A model generated the notes under the pieces. That model saw nothing but the letters and a program-made list of their open reading frames with translations. It did no database searches and was not told the origin of the DNA. Below, piece after piece: positions 25,943 to 34,283 of a stretch of DNA of 64,000 nt. The translations under genes were made by a program, and so were the position numbers. Numbering within the stretch: position 1 is the first letter of the stretch; the number at the start of each line of letters is the position of its first letter. The DNA lies in the NCBI RefSeq assembly GCF_004912155.1, contig NZ_STGX01000007.1:76249-140248 (forward strand), given 5' to 3'. This DNA comes from Glycomyces paridis (GTDB taxonomy: Bacteria > Actinomycetota > Actinomycetes > Mycobacteriales > Micromonosporaceae).

Positions 25943-26263
25943 TCAGGTCAGGCCGAGGATCCGGCGCAGCACGAGTTCGATCCGCATCATCTGGAGGCCG
26001 TCGACCACGCCGACCCGTTTGACGAACCGCTGCGTCGAGACGGTCCGGAGGTGCTCGCACTGGGCGTAGCTCGTGACCGGCAGGACCGCTTCGAGCTCCA
26101 CGTGGGTCGGGTAGTCCTTGCGGGTCCGCGAGATCGGGACGACCACCGGTATCCCGAAGCGGGCCATGTCGTCGCGCGAGACGATGACGGCGGGTCGGCG
26201 GTGTCCCTGCTCATGGCCGATCGGGTCGCCGAAGTCGCAGAGGTAGATGTCGCCGCGGTTCAA
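25943..26263 (-). CDS. MazF/PemK-type endoribonuclease toxin
   Basis: 106 residues from TTG 26263. The N-terminal RGDIYLCDFGDPIGHEQGHR, the core RPAVIVSRDD and VVPISRT, and the C-terminal LRTVSTQRF follow the MazF/PemK fold, whose members cut mRNA. The start codon overlaps the antitoxin stop (TTGA), a classic coupled toxin-antitoxin layout with the antitoxin first. It lies inside the polysaccharide locus on the opposite strand. Confidence 0.9.
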   Translation of the reverse strand: MNRGDIYLCDFGDPIGHEQGHRRPAVIVSRDDMARFGIPVVVPISRTRKDYPTHVELEAVLPVTSYAQCEHLRTVSTQRFVKRVGVVDGLQMMRIELVLRRILGLT

Positions 26264-26517
26264 AAGAGGTCGCTCCAGTCCTCGGGTTCGAGTTCGTCGC
26301 GGATCGTCCCCGACAGCCGCTCGCTCTCGCGGCGGAGGTCGTCGCGGGCGTCGGCCGAGCCCATGACCGCTCGCGCCCTCGCCCAGAACTCCTCTTCCTC
26401 GGCGACGTCGATGGCGCGCTCCACGGCGCCGGCCATCGTCAGGTGACGGTGCTCGGCGAGCTTCGCGATGCGATCGCGAAGCTCGACCGGCACCTTGATG
26501 GTGGTCATCGCATTCAT
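26260..26517 (-). CDS. Ribbon-helix-helix antitoxin
   Basis: 85 residues. The first 40 (TTIKVPVELRDRIAKLAEHR, then LTMAGAVERAIDVAEEEEFW) match a ribbon-helix-helix DNA-binding domain. The acidic C-terminus (RDELEPEDWSDLF) should bind and neutralise the toxin. ATG 26517 lies 6 nt after a TATACT hexamer, suggesting a leaderless transcript; internal ATG 26508 is an alternative. It should repress its own promoter. Confidence 0.88.
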   Translation of the reverse strand: MNAMTTIKVPVELRDRIAKLAEHRHLTMAGAVERAIDVAEEEEFWARARAVMGSADARDDLRRESERLSGTIRDELEPEDWSDLF

Positions 26518-26550
26518 ATCGCGAGTATACCAAACGGCATACCTTGACGA
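26518..26550 (-). promoter_or_regulatory. Promoter/operator of the toxin-antitoxin pair
   Basis: On the minus strand TATACT (26529-26524) fits a -10 element placed so that transcription would begin at or next to the ATG. Two GGTAT half-sites 12 nt apart overlap it and could be the ribbon-helix-helix operator. No good -35 is visible. Confidence 0.5.
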
Positions 26551-27384
26551 CTACCTTCGCGAGCGCACGGCCTCGGCGAACAGGCGGCACACTTCGGGGA
26601 CGCCGACGCGGAGGTAGCGGCTCGCGAGGCGGCGGGGTTCGGAGCACATGCGGAAGAGCCATTCGGTGCCGGTGCGCTGCATCCATTTCGGGGCGCGTCG
26701 GCGGTAGCCGGCGATGAAGTCGACGCTCGCGCCGCAGCCGAGGAACCAGGCGGTGGGGGCGGCGGGGCGCAGGCGGGACATGACGCGTTCCTGCTTGGGG
26801 AAGCCGAGGCCGACGTAGACGAGGTCGGGGGCGGCGGCGGTGACGCGGTCGACCAGGGCGCTCCATTGGGAGGCGTCGCGGTCGAAGCCCATGGGGGGGC
26901 ACCAGGCGCCGACGACCTTGAGGCCGGGGTAGCGCGATTCAAGGACTTCGGCGGCGCGCTCGGTGGGGCGGGCGGCGCCGTCGGGTGTGCCGCCCAGGAG
27001 CGCGACGCGCAGGCCGCGTTCGGAGGCGGCGGCCGAGAGGCTCCAGACGAGGTCCGAGCCCGCGACGCGCGCGGGCAGGGGGTCGCCGGCGAGGCGGGAG
27101 GCCCACACCAGCGGGGCCCCGTCGGCGACCACAAGGTCGGCCTCCAGGACGAGTGCACGGAGGTCGGGGTCGCGGCGCACGGCCGCGGCGATGTCGACGT
27201 TCGGGGTGACGATGGCGCCGCCTCGCCCCGATTCGAGCGCGTCCACGACGCGCCGCACCGCCTCGGCTTCGGTGACCGGGTCGATGCCGATGCCGCCCAA
27301 GCGCACCCGGCCCCGGGGTGGCGACGGCGGCGGGGTGTGCGCGCCGTCTGCACGGCTCGTGCGCGAAGGGCCCAAGCGCTCCAT
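26551..27384 (-). CDS. WecG/TagA/CpsF-family glycosyltransferase
   Basis: 277 residues from ATG 27384. Family motifs are complete: LGGIGIDPVTEAEAV, IVTPNVDIAAAV, VVADGAPLVWASRL, ALLGGTPDGA and VYVGLGFPKQERV. The family adds N-acetylmannosamine or a related sugar to a polyprenyl-diphosphate-linked GlcNAc, early in teichoic acid or capsule repeat assembly. The open frame extends far upstream through the sulfotransferase antisense strand and that part is a shadow. It is on the minus strand, opposite most of the locus. No clear Shine-Dalgarno is seen. Confidence 0.9.
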   Translation of the reverse strand: MERLGPSRTSRADGAHTPPPSPPRGRVRLGGIGIDPVTEAEAVRRVVDALESGRGGAIVTPNVDIAAAVRRDPDLRALVLEADLVVADGAPLVWASRLAGDPLPARVAGSDLVWSLSAAASERGLRVALLGGTPDGAARPTERAAEVLESRYPGLKVVGAWCPPMGFDRDASQWSALVDRVTAAAPDLVYVGLGFPKQERVMSRLRPAAPTAWFLGCGASVDFIAGYRRRAPKWMQRTGTEWLFRMCSEPRRLASRYLRVGVPEVCRLFAEAVRSRR

Positions 27385-27594
27385 GCCAACAGACGCTAGA
27401 GGCCGGCGCGCGTTTTTCCGGGAATTTTCACCGCAGGGCGTGTCCCCGACCCCACCCCGGGTCGTTATAGGAGCATCGGGGGCTCCCGCGGGCAGCCGCG
27501 GCCCCTCCCGCGCACCGCGCCACCCCAGGGGCGCGGCGGCGCTCGCGCACGGCAGCGCGTTCGAACGACAGTGCAAGGGTGAGCGAGGAAACCA

Positions 27595-28614
27595 GTGAGC
27601 GTCAAGATCGCCGACACGGCCGAACGGTCCGAGAACCCCGTCAAGGTGGTCTTCATCGGAGGACTCGGCCGCAGCGGCACGACGCTCCTGGAGCGGCTGC
27701 TCGGGCAGCTGCCGGGCGTGGTCCCCCTCGGCGAGATCACCCACCTGTGGGAGCGGGACCTGGTGGGCAACGAGATGTGCGCGTGCGGCGCCACGTTCTC
27801 CCACTGCGAGTTCTGGCAGCGGATCGGGCAGCGGGCCTTCGGGTCCTGGGACGAGGTCGACCTGGAGCGGCTCAACGCCCTCAAGGCGACCGTCGACCGG
27901 ACCCGGCACATCCCCGCGCTCGCCTCCAAGAAGCTCGCCCCCGCCCAGCACCAGCTGGTCACCGAGTACGCCGAGTACTTCGAGAAGATCTACACCGCCG
28001 CCGCCAAGGACACCCGCGCCAACGTCGTGGTCGACTCCTCCAAGCACGCCTCGCTCGCCTACTGCCTGCGCTGGTCGCCGAAGATCGACCTGCGGGTCCT
28101 GCACGTCGTGCGCGACTCGCGCGGCGTCGCCTACTCGTGGACGAAGCAGGTGCGCCGCCCCGAGTCGCCCACCGGCGACCAGATGACCCGCTACTCCCCC
28201 GCCAAGGCCGCGCTGCTGTGGAACGCGCAGAACGCCGCGTTCAGCCTGCTCGCCCGCCGCGGCGTCCCGGTGCGGCGCGTGCGCTACGAGCGGGTCATCC
28301 AGCGCCCGCGCAAGGTCATCGCCTCCCTCGCGCGCTTCTGCGGCCTCGACCTGGCCGACTCCGACCTCAACTTCCTCGGCGACGGCTGGGCCGACCTCGG
28401 CCCCAGCCACTCCGCCGCCGGGAACCCGATGCGGTTCACCGTGGGCCGCATCCCCATCCGGCCCGACGAGGCCTGGACCGAGGACCTGCCCGACGGCACC
28501 CGCCGGATGGTCTCGACCCTGACCCGCCCCCTGCTCGGGCGCTACGGCTACCTCGCCGAGGACGAGGCCGTCGCCGACGAGCCCGCGCGAGAAGAGGTGA
28601 GCGCCCGTGACTGA
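27595..28614 (+). CDS. Sulfotransferase family protein
   Basis: 339 residues from GTG 27595, preceded by GAGGAAA. The PAPS 5'-phosphosulfate loop FIGGLGRSGTTLLERLL is at about 20-36, and the 3'-phosphate site is in VLHVVRDSRGVAYSWTK. Between them are CACGATFSHCEFW and VVVDSSKHASLAYCL, typical of the bacterial carbohydrate sulfotransferase branch. It overlaps the next glycosyltransferase by 8 nt. This is the second sulfotransferase of the locus and is not closely similar to the first. Confidence 0.88.
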   Translation: MSVKIADTAERSENPVKVVFIGGLGRSGTTLLERLLGQLPGVVPLGEITHLWERDLVGNEMCACGATFSHCEFWQRIGQRAFGSWDEVDLERLNALKATVDRTRHIPALASKKLAPAQHQLVTEYAEYFEKIYTAAAKDTRANVVVDSSKHASLAYCLRWSPKIDLRVLHVVRDSRGVAYSWTKQVRRPESPTGDQMTRYSPAKAALLWNAQNAAFSLLARRGVPVRRVRYERVIQRPRKVIASLARFCGLDLADSDLNFLGDGWADLGPSHSAAGNPMRFTVGRIPIRPDEAWTEDLPDGTRRMVSTLTRPLLGRYGYLAEDEAVADEPAREEVSARD

Positions 28615-29512
28615 CTGGCCCTCGATCGGCGTCGTCATCCCCACCCACGACCGCCCCCAGCAGGTCCGCGCCGCACTGCGGTCGGTCCTGACGCAGTTCT
28701 ACCCCGGCGCCGTCGAGGTCGTCGTGGTCTTCGACCGCGCCAAGCCCGAGGAGGCGCTCGCCTCCGACGGGAAGCGACCGGTGACGGTGGTCAAGAACGA
28801 CCGCACCCCCGGGCTCGCCGGGGCCCGCAATACCGGGATCACCGCCCTCGACACCGATCTGGTGGCGTTCCTCGACGACGACGACGAATGGCTCCCCGGC
28901 AAGCTCACCGCGCAGGTCACGGCGCTGGGCACCGAGGCCGAGCTGTGCACCACCGCGATCGAGGTCGACTACCGGGGGCGGCGCAACCCGCGCCTGGCGC
29001 AGCGCACCAGCGTCCGCCACGTCGACCTGCTCAGGTCGCGGATGATGATGCTCCACTCCTCGACGTTCCTGTTCCGCCGCTCGGCCCTCCTCGGCGGGCT
29101 CGGGCTCGTCGCCGAGGACGCGCCCGGCAGCCAGAACGAGGACTGGGACATGCTCCTGCGGGCCTCGCGGCGCCGCCCCATCGCGCACGTCGACGTGCCG
29201 TACGCCCTTGTCAACTGGGCCGGTTCGCACTTCGAGACCCGCTGGGACACCAAGATCTCCTCGCTGCGGTGGATTCTCGACCGCCACCCCGAGATCCACG
29301 GCAGCCCCGAGGGCGCCGCGCGGGTCTACGGGCAGATCGCGTGCTGGCACGCGGCGATCGGCGACCGCAAGGAGGCCCTGCGGTGGGCCCTGCGCGCCAC
29401 CAGGGCGAACCCGGGCGAGCCGCGCGCGGCCGTCGCCGCGGCCGCGGCGGCCGGGATCGTCGGCGTCCCGGCGGTCATGGCGGCCCTGCACCGCCGCGGC
29501 CGCGGCATCTGA
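28607..29512 (+). CDS. Glycosyltransferase family 2 (GT-A fold)
   Basis: 301 residues from GTG 28607. It starts GVVIPTHDRPQQVRAALRSV, with the metal-binding DXD-type motif in AFLDDDDEWLPGKL (about residues 85-98) and a later SQNEDWDMLLRAS segment fitting the catalytic-base region. The C-terminal 70 residues are Ala-rich helices. It is co-transcribed with the sulfotransferase (8-nt overlap) and probably extends the same glycan. Confidence 0.88.
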   Translation: MTDWPSIGVVIPTHDRPQQVRAALRSVLTQFYPGAVEVVVVFDRAKPEEALASDGKRPVTVVKNDRTPGLAGARNTGITALDTDLVAFLDDDDEWLPGKLTAQVTALGTEAELCTTAIEVDYRGRRNPRLAQRTSVRHVDLLRSRMMMLHSSTFLFRRSALLGGLGLVAEDAPGSQNEDWDMLLRASRRRPIAHVDVPYALVNWAGSHFETRWDTKISSLRWILDRHPEIHGSPEGAARVYGQIACWHAAIGDRKEALRWALRATRANPGEPRAAVAAAAAAGIVGVPAVMAALHRRGRGI

Positions 29513-29516
29513 CCTC

Positions 29517-30083
29517 TCAGCGCCAATTCTTCAGTCCATGGGAGGCGGCATATCTGGGGAATTCCATCCCCGTGCACGGCAATCGCATCTCAGTATCCTT
29601 GAGCGCGTCGATGATATTGCAGGCGTTGGTCTCCGTAAGCTTTCCGTCGCTGCACTCGCGTGCCAGCAGCCAGACTGTTCCATGCACCGTGACGCCATGC
29701 CTTCGCGCCACCCGAACCGCATCCCGATCATCGACGACGGCAGTCGCCTGAAACTCTTCAGCTATCGCGAACACGCTGGCCTCACCGATGTTCCTTCCGG
29801 AATCGGTGACGCCGACGCGTCGCATCCAGTCAGAGAATCGCAGCAACCGCGCCGGATCGTCGAGGGTGAGGACCTCGATCCATTCCAGATCGAGCACGTC
29901 GTGCAGGTGCGGATGGATCGAGCCCCCATGCATGATCTCTTCTCTCACTGCGCTCGTGGTGGCGCAGCGTCGTGGAGACATGAGGTCGCCGAGCACGTCG
30001 AGACGGTCGGCTCGAGCGAAATGTATGAGCGGGGTGGCATCGAAAACCAACTCGGGCATAGTTCCCGCATCCATTCGAGTCAC
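29517..30083 (-). CDS. PIN-like nuclease-domain protein (possible toxin)
   Basis: 188 residues from GTG 30083, overlapping the upstream stop by 4 nt (GTGA). PIN-type acidic positions are visible: Asp in LVFDATPLIHFARADRL, Glu in IGEASVFAIAEE, and Asp in AVVDDRDAVRVARRHG. The order and spacing resemble DUF3368-type PIN proteins. Pairing with an XRE-ImmA/IrrE gene is a known toxin-antitoxin-like or defence arrangement, so RNase activity is suspected. GC content is clearly lower than in surrounding genes, suggesting acquisition by transfer. Confidence 0.75.
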   Translation of the reverse strand: MTRMDAGTMPELVFDATPLIHFARADRLDVLGDLMSPRRCATTSAVREEIMHGGSIHPHLHDVLDLEWIEVLTLDDPARLLRFSDWMRRVGVTDSGRNIGEASVFAIAEEFQATAVVDDRDAVRVARRHGVTVHGTVWLLARECSDGKLTETNACNIIDALKDTEMRLPCTGMEFPRYAASHGLKNWR

Positions 30084-31192
30084 GGCTCGACGTCGTCCTC
30101 TTCATGATCGAAGTCGGGGAGCTCATGCTCTTTGATATGCCCGCGCATCATCTCGACGGCACGCGCTTTGGTGATGAGCCCTTCGCGATACGACCCCATG
30201 ATCCCCTTTGCCACGGACGGAGGAACCCGGACCTTCTCTAGATCCGGCTGCGGCGACCACCCGAGGGCGTCCATGAAATCAGCGCGGGTCGGCGTCTCTC
30301 GGCGCCATCGACGTACTTCGCGCTCATCAAGCACACCTGTCAACCCCGCCTGCAACACCGCCAGCGACCAAGAGACCTTGTACTCGGCCGCCAGCTTCAC
30401 CAGAGCCGAGCGGCGCAGGATCCCGTCAGGCACTGCAACCGCGGCCCCAGGCAGGAGGAACTCTGAGGCGAATGCCTCGATGACGGCTTCGCGTTCATTC
30501 TTCGATGCGTGGACGCCGATATCGCTCGCGTACTCGTCGCCCAGCACGATATGCCCGAGCTCATGTGCGGCGGTGGTCCTGCGGCGGTTGAAATCAGACC
30601 TGACGTCGACGACCGATACCGCGACCTCGCCGTCGTGTACTGCCGCACCATCGTGAAATCCGTCCTTCGGGTCGTTCAGCGGCTCGACTGCGAAGAGCAA
30701 CCCTGCGCTCTCTCCCACGGTCATCAAACTGCCGGTGGGCCCAATTCCCAGGTCGAGTCGGTCTCGAAGCCATTGCGCAGCGATCCGCGCGTCCGAGGAC
30801 TGTTTCACCGCCCCTGGATACTGCAGTACCGTTCTGACGCACAACTGGCGAATATCGATGAGCTGGCGAACATCCCGCAACCACGAGAAGAGGACGGTGT
30901 CAGCCCGATACCCAGCCGACTCGGCCACACCGACCTCTTCGGTCTCCAGACCGTTCCGGCGCGAAACCACCAGAGGTGGGTCCTGCAACAACCTGTCGAT
31001 GGGCACCTGGAGGGATGCACCGATCCGAGCGAGCTCCATCGCGTCCATGCGCCGAGTACCCGCTTCGATCTTCACGATCATCGTTCGGTCTAGCCGGGTT
31101 TTGGCGCCCAATTCTTCCTGGGAGAATCCAGCCGCCAGCCGTGCCTGTTTGACGCGATTGCCGATCTCGCTCCACACACTTTCGACTGCCAT
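30080..31192 (-). CDS. XRE regulator fused to ImmA/IrrE metallopeptidase
   Basis: 370 residues from ATG 31192. Residues 8-62 are an XRE helix-turn-helix (RVKQARLAAGFSQEELGAKT, MIVKIEAG). The C-terminal half is a DUF955 zinc peptidase with HELGH at 210-214 (TTAAHELGHIVLGDEYASD) and the following NEREAVIEAFASEFLLP. Such proteins cleave or sense a partner and regulate their own operon. ATGs at 31210 and 31213 are possible, but then the palindromic operator would lie in the coding region. It is first in a two-gene operon with the PIN-like gene. Confidence 0.87.
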   Translation of the reverse strand: MAVESVWSEIGNRVKQARLAAGFSQEELGAKTRLDRTMIVKIEAGTRRMDAMELARIGASLQVPIDRLLQDPPLVVSRRNGLETEEVGVAESAGYRADTVLFSWLRDVRQLIDIRQLCVRTVLQYPGAVKQSSDARIAAQWLRDRLDLGIGPTGSLMTVGESAGLLFAVEPLNDPKDGFHDGAAVHDGEVAVSVVDVRSDFNRRRTTAAHELGHIVLGDEYASDIGVHASKNEREAVIEAFASEFLLPGAAVAVPDGILRRSALVKLAAEYKVSWSLAVLQAGLTGVLDEREVRRWRRETPTRADFMDALGWSPQPDLEKVRVPPSVAKGIMGSYREGLITKARAVEMMRGHIKEHELPDFDHEEDDVEP

Positions 31193-31193
31193 A

Positions 31194-31236
31194 GTGCGAT
31201 AATCGCACATCATTGCAAGACTGTGTTGAGCAACAC
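31194..31236 (-). promoter_or_regulatory. Two palindromic operators before the XRE-ImmA gene
   Basis: Palindrome 1, GTGCGATAATCGCAC (31194-31208), has 7-bp arms and a 1-nt centre. Palindrome 2, GTGTTGAGCAACAC (31223-31236), has 6-bp arms. Their centres are about 28 bp apart and palindrome 1 touches the start codon region. Autoregulation by the XRE domain is inferred. Confidence 0.65.
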
Positions 31237-31410
31237 TCCGATCGATGCAGAAGTTTTACCTGAATGATTCACTGAACCATGACCTAGCGTGAGTATCCAG
31301 TCACTCGATTCGTCCCATGCTCGCCCGACTCGGGTTGCTCTCGTTCGGCTTGCCGACCAGAACCTCGGACACCCACCCAATGCTCCTGGATCGCAACTAG
31401 TGCACCTCGT
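31237..31410. other. Intergenic region between the XRE-ImmA and DUF4956 genes
   Basis: Part of a gap of over 300 nt between divergent genes. Moderate GC; I see no gene or RNA element. The right part of the gap is the direct-repeat box listed next. Confidence 0.35.
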
Positions 31411-31458
31411 GTTCACCGCTTGTCCGCCCTTTATTCACGGCTTATCGGGGCCTTAACC
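31411..31458 (+). promoter_or_regulatory. 11-bp direct-repeat box (PhoB/OmpR-type) before DUF4956-VTC
   Basis: Four consecutive 11-bp units: GTTCACCGCTT, GTCCGCCCTTT, ATTCACGGCTT and ATCGGGGCCTT (31411-31454), then AACC. The 11-bp period and the GTTCACC-like units resemble actinobacterial PHO boxes. The unit ATCGsGGCCTT followed by AACC recurs before the gene at 35085. The box ends about 65 nt before the DUF4956 start. Confidence 0.6.
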
Positions 31459-31522
31459 TCTGCGCGCCTACGGTTCTCCACATGCCGCCGGAACCGGCGG
31501 CGCATCCGCTGAGGAGGACCCG

Positions 31523-32122
31523 TTGAGTCTCGCGCTCGCACTCGCCCTGCCCGTCGACCTGTTCGCGATCACCGTGCTCGCGTGCGCGATCTACTACCGG
31601 CGCCACCACCGCACCGACCTCGCGCTCGCCTACGTGGCGCTGAACGTCGGCGTCTTCGCCGTCTCGGCGCTCATGCTCTCGCAGCAGGTGAGCCTGGGCC
31701 TGGCGTTCGGGCTGTTCGGGGTGCTGTCGATCCTGCGGCTGCGCTCCGACCAGATCTCCCAGCGCGACGTCGGCTACTACTTCACGGCGCTCGCGCTGGG
31801 GCTCATCAACGGGATCGGGGCGTCCAAGCCCGCCGTCATGATCGGGCTGAGCGTGCTCCTGGTCGCGACGATGTACGTGGCCGACCATCCGCGCCTGGCG
31901 AACCGGTCGCGGCACCGGATCGTCGTCCTCGACACCGTCCACCGCGACGAGTCCCGGCTGCACGCCGACCTGGAACACCGCCTGGACGCGACGGTCCGCA
32001 AGTTCGAGGTGATCGACACCGACTACGTGCGCGAGACGATGACCGTGGACGTGCGGTTCCGGCCGCTGCCCGCCCCGGTCGGCCCCGCCGAGCGCACCGT
32101 GCCGCTGGCGAGGACGCGATGA
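31523..32122 (+). CDS. DUF4956 membrane protein
   Basis: 199 residues from TTG 31523, with GAGGA 7-10 nt upstream. Four hydrophobic segments occupy residues 1-125 (LALALPVDLFAITVLACAIY, VALNVGVFAVSALML, LAFGLFGVLSIL, FTALALGLINGIGA, AVMIGLSVLLVATMYV). The soluble tail is about 70 residues. The motif FGLFGVLSILRLRSDQISQRDVGYY split across helices is characteristic of DUF4956. The family pairs with VTC polyphosphate-polymerase domains, as here (4-nt overlap). Confidence 0.85.
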   Translation: MSLALALALPVDLFAITVLACAIYYRRHHRTDLALAYVALNVGVFAVSALMLSQQVSLGLAFGLFGVLSILRLRSDQISQRDVGYYFTALALGLINGIGASKPAVMIGLSVLLVATMYVADHPRLANRSRHRIVVLDTVHRDESRLHADLEHRLDATVRKFEVIDTDYVRETMTVDVRFRPLPAPVGPAERTVPLARTR

Positions 32123-32877
32123 GCGCCCTGGAGTACTTGCCGGGCGCCGGACTCGACGCGGTGGTCGCTTCGGCCGACCTCCAGACCAGAGTGGACACGA
32201 AGTACCTGCTGGAGCCCGAGGCCTACCGGCGGTTCCTCGGGTACCTCACGGCCGGGGGTGAGTGGGCCTGCCTCGACATCGGCGGCAGGCGCCGGTTCGC
32301 GTACGAGTCGGTGTACTTCGACACCCCCGACCTCCTGACGTACCGCCAGCACCGGCAGGGGCGGCGGCGCCGCTTCAAGGTCCGCACGCGGCTCTACGCC
32401 GACTCCGGCGAGTGCGCGTTCGAGGTCAAGGTCAAAGGGGCGCGGCAGGACACGGTCAAGGAGCGTCTGCCGTACGCCGCCGCCGACGCCGCACGCATCA
32501 CCCCTGAGGCCGCCGGGCACCTGGCGTCGACGCTCTGGGAGGCGTACGGGATGGCGGTCCCGCCCGGCCTGGAGGCGCGGCTGCGCACCGACTACCGGCG
32601 GCACACGCTCGTGCATCTCGCTGCGGGCGTGCGCATCACGTGCGACGAGGACCTGCGGTGCGTCTCCGACCGGGGCACGGTCGTGGCACGGCCGATGTGC
32701 CTCGTGGAGGTCAAGGCGGCGAAGCCCGGCGGGTCGGCGGACCGTCTCCTGTGGGCGATCGGGCAGCGGCCGGTCTCGGTCTCGAAGTACTGCCTCGCGG
32801 TCGCGGTGCTCGCACCGGGCACCGGCGCGAACCCGTGGGCGCGGGCGCGGCGCGACTGCTTTCCCACGGGCGCTTGA
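32119..32877 (+). CDS. VTC-domain (polyphosphate polymerase-type) protein
   Basis: 252 residues. The triphosphate-tunnel fold of VTC/CYTH proteins is indicated by DLQTRVDTKYLLEPEAYRRF, FAYESVYFDTPDLLTYRQH, RRFKVRTRLYADSG, CAFEVKVKGARQDTVKER and the late SVSKYCLAV. Eukaryotic VTC4 makes polyphosphate from ATP; bacterial members have less certain substrates. It is translationally coupled to the membrane protein DUF4956 (ATGA), and both lie behind a PHO-like direct-repeat box, which suits a phosphate-related role. Confidence 0.83.
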   Translation: MSALEYLPGAGLDAVVASADLQTRVDTKYLLEPEAYRRFLGYLTAGGEWACLDIGGRRRFAYESVYFDTPDLLTYRQHRQGRRRRFKVRTRLYADSGECAFEVKVKGARQDTVKERLPYAAADAARITPEAAGHLASTLWEAYGMAVPPGLEARLRTDYRRHTLVHLAAGVRITCDEDLRCVSDRGTVVARPMCLVEVKAAKPGGSADRLLWAIGQRPVSVSKYCLAVAVLAPGTGANPWARARRDCFPTGA

Positions 32878-33000
32878 GGATCGCGGTGGACCGGATGCCG
32901 GAACGGTGTCCGATTCGCCGGCTCGGAGGGGCGCACGGGTGCGGCGCAACGGATGCCGCGGTGCGGCGTCACCGGCGATGCGGCGGGCGCCGAGATTCCC

Positions 33001-33024
33001 GGAGCGGGCTCCTCGACCCGCTCC
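33001..33024 (-). terminator. Hairpin at the 3' end of the histidine-kinase gene
   Basis: 8-bp stem GGAGCGGG/CCCGCTCC (33001-33008 and 33017-33024) directly past the kinase stop codon. It could also stop the convergent VTC transcript. Confidence 0.45.
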
Positions 33025-34283
33025 TAGCCGAGTCCGAGCCTGATGAGGGCGCCCGTCCCACCGGGGCCCTGGCCGAACACGAGCTGCCCGCCCGAAGCGG
33101 CGGCGGCGCGGCGGGCGATGTCCAGGCCCAGGCCGGTGGAGCCGCCTTCGCTGCGGCCCCTGGCGAACACGGCGAGGTTCGGCAGGCCCGGCCCTTCGTC
33201 GGCGACCTCCACAGTGGCCCCGCCTTCGTAGCGGGGCGTCAGCCGCACCTCGAACGGCGTGCCGTCCGGGGTGTGCGCGAAGACGTTGGCGAGCAGCGAG
33301 TCCATCGCAGCGGCCAGGTCCGGGGCCGAGAGCCGCACCGGCAGCGGGCCGGGCGCGAGCCGCACCCGGCACTCGCGGGCGGTGTCCTCGGCGAGGGCCG
33401 ACCAGAACTCGACGCGCTCGGCCACCACCGCGGCGGCGTCGCAGGACCCCGCGCCCGCGGGGTTGCGCGCGTCCCGGATCGCGGCGTTCACGGCCCGCTC
33501 GACCTCGCCCACCGCCTGCTCGATCGTCTCGCGCTCGGTCGGGTCCGACAGCGCCTCGGTCTCCAGTCGCAGCACCGTCAGCGGCGTGCGCAGGCGGTGC
33601 GAGAGGTCGGCGACGCGCTCGCGCTCGCCCTCGAGGAGCTCGCGGATGCGGTCGGCGAGCGTGTTGAGCGCCGTGCCGACGTTGCGGACCTCGGCGGGCC
33701 CGGCCGCGTCGGCGCGGGCGGCGAGGTCGCCTTCGGCGAGCCGGTGCGAGACGGCGGCGAGGTCGTTGAGCGGCACCAGCAGCCGTCCGGCGAAGAGCGT
33801 GGCGACGGTGAGACCGAACGTCAACAGCGCCAAGGCGATAGCTCCCAGCAGGAGCCAGGAACGCGCGACGCCATCGGTGAGCCGCTCGTCGGAGACGTGG
33901 ATGCGCACCACGGCGTTCCCGTCCGGAAGCCCGATGCCGTAGAGGATCTCGCGGCCGGTGGACGTCGCGGCGGTCAGCGAGCGCCCGTGCGAGGCGAGCT
34001 CGACCGCGTCCGAGCGCGGCGCGTCGACGCCGGTGACGGTGCCGTCGGGCCAGAACACGGTGACGGGGTGGGACGCCTGGGCGTTGTAGGTCTGCACGGC
34101 CGTCTCCGTGCGCGCCACGTCCCCTGAGCTGACGATCGGCGTGAGGAACGTGCCCTCCTGCTCGGCCGCGGCGATGGCCTCCTGCGCGGCGCTGTTGCGC
34201 AGCAGGATCGCCAGGGGGATCGAGAAGGCCAGCAGGATGAGCGCGGCGGTCGCGCCGACCAGGAGCGTCAACCGGGCCCTCAT
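33024..34283 (-). CDS. Sensor histidine kinase
   Basis: 419 residues. TM1 is about 5-28, the extracellular sensor about 29-141, TM2 about 142-166, then HAMP (RLLVPLNDLAAVSHRLAEGD). The phospho-acceptor is His229 in DLSHRLRTPLTVLRLE. The ATPase domain has DEGPGL and STGLGLDIA boxes; the N-box is DSLLANVFAHTP. ATG 34283 overlaps the response-regulator stop by 4 nt. The upstream extension in frame is a shadow. Ligand unknown. Confidence 0.92.
   Translation of the reverse strand: MRARLTLLVGATAALILLAFSIPLAILLRNSAAQEAIAAAEQEGTFLTPIVSSGDVARTETAVQTYNAQASHPVTVFWPDGTVTGVDAPRSDAVELASHGRSLTAATSTGREILYGIGLPDGNAVVRIHVSDERLTDGVARSWLLLGAIALALLTFGLTVATLFAGRLLVPLNDLAAVSHRLAEGDLAARADAAGPAEVRNVGTALNTLADRIRELLEGERERVADLSHRLRTPLTVLRLETEALSDPTERETIEQAVGEVERAVNAAIRDARNPAGAGSCDAAAVVAERVEFWSALAEDTARECRVRLAPGPLPVRLSAPDLAAAMDSLLANVFAHTPDGTPFEVRLTPRYEGGATVEVADEGPGLPNLAVFARGRSEGGSTGLGLDIARRAAAASGGQLVFGQGPGGTGALIRLGLG

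Noticed and set aside
25943-26902. 319-residue frame containing the MazF-like protein
   Set aside because: The N-terminal two thirds are an Arg/Pro-rich shadow over the antitoxin and TagA; the real toxin starts at TTG 26263.
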